A stretch of 8,115 nt of DNA, taken from positions 1 to 8,115 of the forward strand of contig CALMWD010000069.1 in NCBI GenBank assembly GCA_937873105.1, in the 5' to 3' direction. The notes beneath the pieces are model-generated. The model saw only the letters and a list, made by a program, of their open reading frames with translations. It ran no database searches and was not told the origin of the DNA. Positions 1-4,932 of this stretch are shown one piece after another. The translations under genes were made by a program, and so were the position numbers. Source of the DNA: an uncultured Rhodanobacteraceae bacterium (lineage in GTDB: Bacteria; Pseudomonadota; Gammaproteobacteria; Xanthomonadales; Ahniellaceae). Each line of letters starts with the position of its first letter. Within the stretch, counting starts at the first letter, position 1.

Positions 1-54
1 ATACTTTATGTGGCCGCACTGTTCCACGACATTGGCAAAGGCCGGGGCGGCGAC
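1..54 (+). other. GlnD-like HD-domain fragment fused in frame to the TPR gene (probable chimeric junction)
   Basis: Bases 1-54 read ILYVAALFHDIGKGRGGD. This is the conserved metal-binding HD core of PII uridylyltransferase GlnD, where the family continues with GGDHS. Here the reading changes to DPSRVERGRRG and then TPR sequence, so the similarity ends at about base 54. The codons ATA, CTT and TAT in this stretch are unlike those used in the rest of the gene (ATC, CTG, TAC dominate). The GlnD match is from memory of the family. The interpretation as an assembly chimera or foreign end, rather than a real fusion, is inference. Confidence 0.6.
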
Positions 55-1023
55 GACCCGAGCCGGGTCGAACGCGGCCGACGCGGCCTCGCTTCGGTGC
101 TGCACAACCGCGGCTACCTTCGTCATCGCCGCGGCGATGCGGCGGGCGCAATCCCGGCGCTGGGCCGCGCCATCGCGGTCAAGCGCACCGTGTTCGGCGC
201 CGACCATCCGAAGACCCTGAACTCGATCTACCTGCGCGGCGTCGTCCTGCTCGGGCTCGGCCAGGTGGATGCGGCCGAGGCCGACTACCGCGTCGCCCTC
301 GACGGCTACCGCAAGGCGCATGGCGAAGCCTCGTTGCGCTATCGCGAAACCCTGGCCGAACTGGCCGTGCTCGAACTCGATCGCGGTCGTTACGCCGAGG
401 CCGAACGCGCCTTCCAGTCCCTGCTCGGCGCCGATGCGCTGAGCCCGGCGCGCACGCCGGATTCGCAGCAGGCCATCCTGCTCAACAACCTCGGCTCGCT
501 GTACGAGGAACGCGGCGACGTCGATCGCGCCGCGGCGCACTATGCGGCCTCGCTGGCGCAGCGGCGCGTCCTGTTCGGCGATGCCGCGATCGCGACGGCC
601 CGTGCCGCGCACAACCTGGCGCGGGTCTGGATGGGGGCGGGACGCGTCGATCTCGCCTTGCCGCCGCATCGCCTGGCGCTCGCGGCGCGCGAAGCCGATG
701 CCGGCGTGAAGGCCGAGGAACGCTGGAGTTCGCGCCTGCTCGACGCCTGGATCGTCCTGGCCGGCCAGGACCAGGGCGCGCAGGCCGCGGCGCGTGCCAC
801 CCTGGCCGCGGCCGAAGCCTTCCTCGACGGCGCCGACGCGCCGCAATCGCCGCGCGCGACGATCGGCCTGCTGCGCCTGCTCGAATCCGCCCATGCCGCG
901 GACGCCAACGCGACGGCGCGACGGCGGGCGGCGCAACGACTCGCGGACGCATCGGCGGCCTTCTACCCCGAATCGCATCCGATGCGCGCACGCGATCGCG
1001 CCCGGCTCGTCGGCGCGCGCTGA
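1..1023 (+). CDS. TPR-repeat protein, C-terminal part (probably the tail of a TPR Ser/Thr kinase), 5'-partial
   Basis: The frame is open from base 1 to the TGA at 1021-1023, giving 340 residues, so the start lies outside the window. About five tetratricopeptide repeats are visible around residues 32-66, 72-106, 113-143, 157-193 and 199-233, with signatures such as LHNRGYLRHRRGD and LLNNLGSLYEERGD. After them comes an Ala/Arg-rich helical tail ending YPESHPMRARDRARLVGAR. TPRs form helical scaffolds for protein-protein contacts. This repeat style and tail resemble the C-terminal half of Ser/Thr kinases that sit beside ECF sigma factors in Lysobacterales, but no kinase domain is inside the window, so that identity is inferred from family knowledge and the neighbouring sigma gene. 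The first 18 residues do not look like TPR and match GlnD instead (see separate entry). The GTG at 10 is only an in-frame valine, not a credible start. The stop directly abuts that of the opposing sigma factor gene. Confidence 0.8.
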   Translation: MLYVAALFHDIGKGRGGDDPSRVERGRRGLASVLHNRGYLRHRRGDAAGAIPALGRAIAVKRTVFGADHPKTLNSIYLRGVVLLGLGQVDAAEADYRVALDGYRKAHGEASLRYRETLAELAVLELDRGRYAEAERAFQSLLGADALSPARTPDSQQAILLNNLGSLYEERGDVDRAAAHYAASLAQRRVLFGDAAIATARAAHNLARVWMGAGRVDLALPPHRLALAAREADAGVKAEERWSSRLLDAWIVLAGQDQGAQAAARATLAAAEAFLDGADAPQSPRATIGLLRLLESAHAADANATARRRAAQRLADASAAFYPESHPMRARDRARLVGAR

Positions 1024-1626
1024 TCAGGCGCCGCCGCTCTCGTCCAGGCGCCGGCGCAGCCAGCGCTTGCCGAAGGCGAGGTCGCGTTCGACGGTGGCGT
1101 CGGACACTTCCAGCACGGTCGCGATCTCGCGCGCCGACAATCCGCCGAAATAACTCAGTTCGATGGCGCGGGCGGTGCGGGCGTCGTCGGCGGCCAGGGC
1201 GTCGAGGGCGCGATGCAGGTCGAGGAAGCGTTCGGCCTCGTCGCTGGCGACCAAGGCGTCCGGATCGAGTTCGACCGCGACCGCGCCGCCGCCGCGCTTG
1301 TCGGCCACGGCGCGGCGATGGTGTTCGACCAGCACCGCGCGCATCTGCAGCGCGACCAGGGCGAAGAAATGGGCGCGCGAGGCGAAGTCGGTGTCGCCGT
1401 CGAGCAGGCGCGCCACCGCCTCGTTGACCAGGGCGGTCGGCTGCAGCGTCGCCGGTCCGCGGCCGCGCAGGCGCTGCGCCGCCATCTTGCGCAGCATCGC
1501 GTAGACCTGCTGCTGGAGCAGGGAAGCGGCCTGCGCCGAGCCCTTGCGCCAGGATTGCACCAGGGCGGTGACCGGCACGTCGTGCGGCGGATCGGCGTCG
1601 GGGCGTTCGAGGTCCGGGTCGTTCAA
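1024..1626 (-). CDS. ECF-type RNA polymerase sigma factor (TIGR02999/Sigma70_ECF-like)
   Basis: The 200-residue product is a group IV sigma factor that would direct RNA polymerase to a dedicated set of promoters. Region 2 covers about residues 20-110, with the family hallmark LQPTALVNEAVARLL (61-75) and the FFALVALQMRAVLVEHHRR helix (87-105). Region 4 covers about 135-195 and includes the helix-turn-helix LSAREIATVLEVSDATVERD (163-182) and the basic end KRWLRRRL. This matches the short ECF subfamily often encoded beside TPR Ser/Thr kinases and lacking a typical anti-sigma gene. The start is uncertain: the only in-frame start codon at the right place is TTG at 1626, with no good Shine-Dalgarno, and the frame is open upstream to 1699. 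A downstream GTG would trim only a non-conserved tail. It lies 72 bases downstream of the propeller gene on the same strand and converges with the TPR gene. Activation by kinase signalling is inferred from family context. Confidence 0.88.
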   Translation of the reverse strand: MNDPDLERPDADPPHDVPVTALVQSWRKGSAQAASLLQQQVYAMLRKMAAQRLRGRGPATLQPTALVNEAVARLLDGDTDFASRAHFFALVALQMRAVLVEHHRRAVADKRGGGAVAVELDPDALVASDEAERFLDLHRALDALAADDARTARAIELSYFGGLSAREIATVLEVSDATVERDLAFGKRWLRRRLDESGGA

Positions 1627-1644
1627 GGGCGCGTCGGGTCGTGG

Positions 1645-1675
1645 CGTCGGGCGCGATTGTCCACCGCGCCCGACG
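1645..1675. repeat. Perfect 11-bp inverted repeat between the propeller and sigma factor genes
   Basis: The arms CGTCGGGCGCG (1645-1655) and CGCGCCCGACG (1665-1675) are exact reverse complements around a 9-base loop. On the minus strand this would form a strong GC hairpin just upstream of the sigma factor start. No T-run follows on the minus strand, so it is not a classical intrinsic terminator. It could be a Rho-type or processing structure, an operator, or a structured leader. In GC-rich DNA shorter inverted repeats are common, but an 11-bp perfect one placed exactly in the gap is notable. Confidence 0.55.
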
Positions 1676-1685
1676 ACCGCGACAA
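1656..1685 (-). promoter_or_regulatory. Candidate sigma-70-like promoter for the ECF sigma gene
   Basis: On the minus strand, TTGTCG (1685-1680) and GACAAT (1661-1656) are separated by 18 bases; each matches four of six consensus positions. Transcription would begin near 1649, about 23 bases before the TTG start. The -10-like element sits in the loop of the inverted repeat at 1645-1675, so a protein binding the arms could block it. Such partial matches occur by chance, hence the low confidence. Confidence 0.2.
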
Positions 1686-1698
1686 CCGCGCCGCGCGT

Positions 1699-2994
1699 TC
1701 AGTCGGCGGCGTCGAAGCCGTCGTCGAAGATCGGGTCGGTCGGCGCGCACTGGTTGATGTAGACGGTCACCGTGTTGCTCGGCTGGTTGACGATGGCGAA
1801 ATCCGGATAGCCGCTCTGGTTGAAATCGCCGGTCACGCCGAAGAACGGATTGCCGGCGGCGTCGTGGCCGATCGGCGCGTCGTAGGTGCGGGCGCCGCTG
1901 TTCAGCACGACATTGCCGATGAACGCGAAGGCGGCGCTGGTGCCAAGCAGGTCGAGGTGGCCGTCGCGATCGAAGTCGGCGGCGGTGGCGTGGGTCATGT
2001 CCGGTCCAGCCGCGATGAACAGCGGCGTGGATTCGAAGCCGCCGCCGGGCAGGGAATGGAAGATCGCGATGCGGTTGTAGGGCGAGACCGGTTCGCCGCC
2101 GTTGGCGCGGTTGACGCGCACGGCCACGACCAGGTCGCCGCGTCCGTCGTTGTCCATGTCGTGCAGTTGCACCGAGATCGGGGTGGCGATCGCGTTCTCG
2201 ACGGCATCCAGGATCGTCGGTGCGGCGAAGGTGCCGTTGCCGTTGCCCGGATAGACGTAGACCTGGTCGCTGCCGCTGGCGACCACGGCCAGATCCACGG
2301 CGCTGCTGCCGAGCATGTCGCCGGCGACGATGCCGATCGGCGCGTTGATGCCGCCGAGCGTGGTCGGATGCGGGCTGAGCACGCCCTGGCCGTCGTTGAT
2401 CAGGATGCGCACGAAGTTGCTGGCGTTCTGGGTCGCGGCCACGTCGAGGTCGCCGTCGCCGTCGAAATCGCCCAGCGCCGGGTGATAGGCGTAGCCGCCG
2501 CCGATCGCCGCCGGCGCCAGCTGGGTGAAGCCGCCGCTGCCGTCGCCGAGCAGCACCACCGCGGTGTTGCTGTTGCGGTTGACCACGACCAGATCGACGA
2601 AAGCGTCATTGTTCATCAGGCCGTGGGTGATGCCGTAGGGTCGCGAGCCGTTGGTGCCGGGCGAGGCCGGCATGGCGATGTCGACGCCCGCGCGCTGGTT
2701 GAAATTGCCGTCGATCGGGTTGTTGTTGCCGAAGCGGACGCTGACGCTGTCGCCGCCGAGGTTGGCGGTGGCGATGTCGAGCTGGCCGTCGCGATCGAAG
2801 TCGGCGACCGTCGCCGACATCGGCGAACCGCCGACATGGAAGCTGCTGTAGCCGCCCTGGCCGGGACCGCCGCCGAAGCTGCCGGGCGGACGCGCGAAGC
2901 TCGGTTCGGCGCAGACCGATTGCGCGGCGGCGGGAAGGGCGGCAGCGAAGCCGGTGGCCAGGACGGCGACGGACAGGATGCGGGACGTGGACAT
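1699..2994 (-). CDS. Exported FG-GAP/VCBS repeat protein, predicted seven-bladed beta-propeller
   Basis: This is a 431-residue secreted or cell-envelope protein of unknown specific function. Residues 1-24 form a Sec signal peptide (basic start, hydrophobic core, ALPAAA then Q25 as the likely cleavage point). Seven FG-GAP motifs at about 49-62-residue spacing start near residues 65, 127, 176, 226, 279, 340 and 390. Four are strong calcium-binding-loop types (DFDRDGQLDIA, DFDGDGDLDVA, DMDNDGRGDLVVA, DFDRDGHLDLL) and three are degenerate. Seven repeats fit one closed integrin-alpha-like propeller. The only two cysteines, C28 and C416, flank the propeller and could form a disulfide closing it. 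The C-terminus PIFDDGFDAAD resembles a tail I recall on many exported Lysobacterales proteins. The start is ATG 2994, preceded by GAGGA with a 6-base spacer and giving a signal peptide; the upstream open frame to 3348 overlaps the VOC gene and is not real. FG-GAP proteins often act in adhesion or ligand binding, but no ligand can be read here. Confidence 0.85.
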   Translation of the reverse strand: MSTSRILSVAVLATGFAAALPAAAQSVCAEPSFARPPGSFGGGPGQGGYSSFHVGGSPMSATVADFDRDGQLDIATANLGGDSVSVRFGNNNPIDGNFNQRAGVDIAMPASPGTNGSRPYGITHGLMNNDAFVDLVVVNRNSNTAVVLLGDGSGGFTQLAPAAIGGGYAYHPALGDFDGDGDLDVAATQNASNFVRILINDGQGVLSPHPTTLGGINAPIGIVAGDMLGSSAVDLAVVASGSDQVYVYPGNGNGTFAAPTILDAVENAIATPISVQLHDMDNDGRGDLVVAVRVNRANGGEPVSPYNRIAIFHSLPGGGFESTPLFIAAGPDMTHATAADFDRDGHLDLLGTSAAFAFIGNVVLNSGARTYDAPIGHDAAGNPFFGVTGDFNQSGYPDFAIVNQPSNTVTVYINQCAPTDPIFDDGFDAAD

Positions 2995-3000
2995 GGCGAT

Positions 3001-3005
3001 TCCTC
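3001..3005 (-). promoter_or_regulatory. Ribosome binding site fixing the start of the propeller gene
   Basis: On the minus strand GAGGA is followed by ATCGCC and the ATG at 2994. This spacing, together with the signal peptide that follows, decides against the longer open frame that begins at 3348. Confidence 0.7.
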
Positions 3006-3110
3006 GGTGGGGGTGCACACCGGTAATCGCATTGCGGTGACGGATTCCCTCATCATTGGCCCGGGCCGACGCCGCACTGGGCGGTGCCCGGTGTCCATCC
3101 AGCGAACCCG

Positions 3111-3115
3111 AGGAG
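3111..3115 (+). promoter_or_regulatory. Ribosome binding site fixing the start of the VOC gene
   Basis: AGGAG lies six bases before the ATG at 3122. The in-frame ATG at 3056 would add 22 residues without family resemblance and has no such site. Confidence 0.7.
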
Positions 3116-3121
3116 CGAACC

Positions 3122-3526
3122 ATGGCGAAAGTGACCGGCATCGGCGGCGTGTTCTTCAAGAGCCGCAACGACCCCTCGGCCCTGGCCGCTTGGTACCAGA
3201 AGCATCTGGGCTTGCCACTGGAAAGCTGGGGCGGCGCCGTGCTGCGCTGGCCCGAGGATCGCGCCGAGGACGGCGGCCTGACGGTGTGGACGCTTGCGAA
3301 GCCCGACAGCCCATGGTTCAGCCCGAGCGATGCGCCCTTCATGATCAACTACCGCGTCGACGACCTCGATGCCCTGCTCGCGCAACTGCGCGCCGATGGC
3401 ATCGCCATCCTCGCCGGTCCCGAATCCCACGAGAACGGCAAGTTCGCCTGGATCCTCGATCCCGACGGCCACAAGCTCGAACTCTGGCAACCGATGGCCT
3501 GGGACGAAAAGAACAAGGGTGGGTGA
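3122..3526 (+). CDS. VOC superfamily (glyoxalase/bleomycin resistance/dioxygenase fold) protein
   Basis: The 134-residue product has the two beta-alpha-beta-beta-beta modules of the vicinal oxygen chelate fold. The first covers about residues 5-62, with GGVFFKSRNDPSALAAWYQK and HLGLPL. The second covers about 73-125, with FMINYRVDDLDALLAQLRAD, then GKFAWILDPDGHKLELWQP. Such single-domain proteins usually dimerise in the cytoplasm and bind a metal or small electrophilic or antibiotic ligands. E120 in KLELWQP sits where the family's last metal ligand lies. The first-strand ligand position (GGVFF) has no His, so glyoxalase I activity is unlikely and the substrate cannot be assigned. The start is ATG 3122, supported by AGGAG. 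It is divergent from the propeller gene and followed after 47 bases by hicA; it keeps the GC-rich codon use of the flanking genes rather than that of the cassette after it. Confidence 0.85.
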   Translation: MAKVTGIGGVFFKSRNDPSALAAWYQKHLGLPLESWGGAVLRWPEDRAEDGGLTVWTLAKPDSPWFSPSDAPFMINYRVDDLDALLAQLRADGIAILAGPESHENGKFAWILDPDGHKLELWQPMAWDEKNKGG

Positions 3527-3573
3527 GCCACTGACAAGAACGCGACTCGGGTTGTTGAACGGAGACGGAGCTG

Positions 3574-3774
3574 ATGTCACCCACTGTCAAAGTCCGGGAC
3601 ATACTTCAAAGGCTGAAGGATGACGGCTGGTTCCTCGTGGCAACTCGGGGAAGCCACCGGCAATTCAAGCATCCGACCAAGCCCGGCCGCGTGACTGTGC
3701 CCGGAAAACCGAGTGATGATATGGCCGCTGGTACACTCATCAGCATCTTGAAGCAGGCCGGTTTGAGGGATTGA
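3574..3774 (+). CDS. hicA: HicA-family mRNA interferase toxin
   Basis: The 66-residue protein matches HicA (YcfA family), the toxin of a type II toxin-antitoxin pair. It is a small dsRNA-binding-domain-like fold that cleaves mRNA independently of, or associated with, translation. The order is an N-terminal helix (VRDILQRLKDDGW, 7-19), then the core GSHRQFKHP with the catalytic histidine H28, then a beta-hairpin GRVTVPGKP (38-46) and a C-terminal helix (TLISILKQAGL). Length and motif are normal, so the toxin appears intact. The ATG at 3574 has GGAGACGGAG just before it (GGAGA about 8 bases upstream). It precedes hicB by four bases; toxin-first order is usual for this family. Regulation by the HicB complex is known for relatives, but no operator is evident in the 47-base upstream gap. 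Confidence 0.93.
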   Translation: MSPTVKVRDILQRLKDDGWFLVATRGSHRQFKHPTKPGRVTVPGKPSDDMAAGTLISILKQAGLRD

Positions 3775-3778
3775 TCCC

Positions 3779-3991
3779 ATGCGATATGCCGTGGTCATCG
3801 AGCAAGCCAATGGAAATTTTTCCGCCTACGTTCCCGACCTGCCGGGATGTGTGGCCACGGGCGCGACAGTCGAAGAAGTTGAGCGTGAGATTCGCGAGGC
3901 GATCGCCTTCCATATCGAAGGATTGCGCGAAGATGGATTGCCGGTTCCGGCACCGGCCAGTGTGGTCGAGTACGTCGACATCGCAGCCTGA
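3779..3991 (+). CDS. hicB: HicB-family antitoxin
   Basis: The 70-residue product is the antitoxin partner of HicA. The partial RNase H-like fold is recognised by MRYAVVIE at the start, FSAYVPDLPGCVATGAT (14-30) and the long helix VEEVEREIREAIAFHIEGLR (31-50), followed by EDGLPVPAPAS. HicB binds and covers the HicA active site. This is the short form, lacking the C-terminal ribbon-helix-helix or HTH DNA-binding domain of larger HicB proteins, so direct autorepression by HicB alone is less likely. The ATG at 3779 follows the hicA stop by four bases, indicating co-translation. Its TGA overlaps the ATG of a 13-codon mini-ORF leading to the restriction gene. Confidence 0.93.
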   Translation: MRYAVVIEQANGNFSAYVPDLPGCVATGATVEEVEREIREAIAFHIEGLREDGLPVPAPASVVEYVDIAA

Positions 3992-4032
3992 TGAGCAGTG
4001 GAACGGCCGACCCTGCATCGCGCCCGAAATGA
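3991..4032 (+). other. Possible 13-codon coupling mini-ORF between hicB and mrr
   Basis: An ATG at 3991 overlaps the hicB stop as TGATG and opens a frame of 13 codons (MSSGTADPASRPK) ending at TGA 4030-4032. That stop overlaps the GAGG ribosome binding site (4031-4034) of the Mrr gene. Such a layout could pass ribosomes from hicB to mrr. It has no strong ribosome binding site of its own, and so short a frame can arise by chance. A functional peptide is not claimed. Confidence 0.2.
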
Positions 4033-4034
4033 GG
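4031..4034 (+). promoter_or_regulatory. Ribosome binding site deciding the Mrr start
   Basis: GAGG is followed by a 5-base spacer (CAACC) and GTG at 4040. The alternative in-frame GTG at 3998 lacks a comparable site, and the 14 residues it would add do not resemble the family. Confidence 0.55.
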
Positions 4035-4039
4035 CAACC

Positions 4040-4918
4040 GTGGCGACAAAACAGAAGAGGGATGAAGGTGCCCAGTTCGTTCGATATTTCGGTCCCTTGC
4101 TTGATGCGCTCCGAGGCCTTGGTGGATCGGCCAAGCCTGACGAGGCAGTGGATCGTGTTTCTACCGACCTCAAGATTTCTGATGCGGTATTGAATGAAAC
4201 CTTGCCGTCCGGCGGCTCGCGATTCCGAAATCAAGTGGCATGGGCACGCTTCTACCTAGTCCGCGAGGGGTTGATCAGCTCATCAAAGCACGGTGTCTGG
4301 AGCTTGACCGAGAGCGGGTTCAAAACACACCTGACCAACGACCAGTCACGCGAACTGTTTCTCAAGTGGGTGAAGATCTTTCAAGAACAGCGCAAGCTGA
4401 AGGATTCTGCTGAGCCTGTTGCAGACAAAGCTGCGGAAGGCGCGGGTGGTGTTTCGAAGGATTACCGCGACGAAGCGCTCGACGCGCTTCTCTCTCTTCC
4501 TCCCGCCGGGTTCGAGAGGTTGTCACAGCGCTTGCTGCGTGAGGCTGGATTCACCCAGGTTGTCGTAACCGGCCAGAGTGGCGACGGCGGCATTGATGGA
4601 TTCGGCATCCTGCAGGTGAATCCGTTGGTCTCGTTCAAGGTTCTGTTTCAATGCAAGCGATATTCGAAATCAGTCGCGCCCTCTCAGGTGCGCGACTTCC
4701 GTGGTGCCATGTCCGGGCGCGCGGACAAGGGCATCATCATCACGACCGGCACGTTTGCGGCAGAGGCTAGGCGCGAGGCCACGCGTGACGGCGCACCGCC
4801 GATCGAGCTCATCGATGGAGAGAAGCTCATCGACATGCTGGAACGATTCGAACTTGGTTTGCGGCCGATCACGACCTACGAAATCGACAACAGCTTCTTT
4901 AACGAATTCAGGGCCTGA
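4040..4918 (+). CDS. mrr: Mrr-type restriction endonuclease (Mrr_N winged helix + Mrr_cat)
   Basis: The 292-residue product has the two-domain layout of Mrr, a type IV restriction enzyme that in E. coli cuts modified DNA. The N-terminal winged-helix domain (about 8-118) includes FGPLLDALRGLGG, WARFYLVREGLIS and GVWSLTESG. A charged, Ala-rich linker (about 119-142) follows. The Mrr_cat PD-(D/E)XK-like nuclease domain spans about 143-275. Catalytic residues appear intact: E159 in GFERL, D186 in GDGGIDG, and Q204-C-K206 in LFQCKRY; IIITTGTFAAEARREA follows as in the family. Length is close to E. coli Mrr. GTG 4040 is chosen over GTG 3998 because of the GAGG site. The gene follows hicB by 48 bases on the same strand and is probably co-transcribed with it. 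Codons are less GC-biased than in the flanks, suggesting transfer. The target modification cannot be read from sequence. It ends 14 bases from the opposing glycosyltransferase stop, with no terminator seen. Confidence 0.92.
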   Translation: MATKQKRDEGAQFVRYFGPLLDALRGLGGSAKPDEAVDRVSTDLKISDAVLNETLPSGGSRFRNQVAWARFYLVREGLISSSKHGVWSLTESGFKTHLTNDQSRELFLKWVKIFQEQRKLKDSAEPVADKAAEGAGGVSKDYRDEALDALLSLPPAGFERLSQRLLREAGFTQVVVTGQSGDGGIDGFGILQVNPLVSFKVLFQCKRYSKSVAPSQVRDFRGAMSGRADKGIIITTGTFAAEARREATRDGAPPIELIDGEKLIDMLERFELGLRPITTYEIDNSFFNEFRA

Positions 4919-4932
4919 CGCCAGATCGGTTC

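Larger units (their letters stand above)
2995..3121. promoter_or_regulatory. Divergent intergenic region between propeller and VOC genes
   Basis: This 127-base region must carry the promoters of both divergent genes if each is transcribed on its own. I find no convincing -35/-10 pair on either strand. It contains a perfect 10-bp palindrome GGCCCGGGCC (3058-3067) and an inverted pair CCGGGC (3061-3066) / GCCCGG (3086-3091), both GC-only and possibly chance. Ribosome binding sites close each end and are listed separately. Confidence 0.35.
3527..4918 (+). other. Lower-GC accessory cassette hicA-hicB-mrr
   Basis: The three genes on the plus strand here use noticeably more A/T-ending codons than both flanks. 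Hand counts of sample blocks give 29/60 GC at 4321-4380 and 32/60 at 3781-3840, against 43/60 at 7081-7140. Gene content (toxin-antitoxin plus restriction endonuclease) is typical of horizontally acquired defence cargo. No integrase, transposase, tRNA or clear flanking direct repeat is visible, so the mode of acquisition is unknown. The cassette boundaries are approximate. Confidence 0.55.

Noticed and set aside
482..1750. 422-codon minus-strand open frame over the TPR and sigma genes
   Set aside because: Low-complexity Arg/Ala/Pro translation lacking any domain, while the overlapping frames carry clear TPR and sigma-factor motifs.
2995..3348. N-terminal 118-residue extension of the propeller protein
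   Set aside because: It overlaps the VOC gene in antisense, has no family resemblance, and a signal peptide with a good GAGGA site begins at 2994.
1213..3534. 773-codon open frame on the plus strand, antisense to the sigma and propeller genes
   Set aside because: The translation is a monotonous V/A/D/R-rich mirror of the minus-strand FG-GAP codons with no domain, and it also runs through the VOC gene in another frame. It is a GC-bias shadow.
3531..3559. Promoter for hicA (CTGACA, 17-base spacer, GTTGAA)
   Set aside because: The -35-like element is fair but the -10-like element is poor; not supportable without start-site data.
3527..4932. Flanking direct repeats or attachment sites around the hicAB-mrr cassette
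   Set aside because: Comparing both boundaries by eye gives only CTGAC (3531 and 4914), too short to distinguish from chance.
4919..4932. Bidirectional terminator between mrr and the glycosyltransferase
   Set aside because: The 14-base gap shows no hairpin or T-run on either strand.
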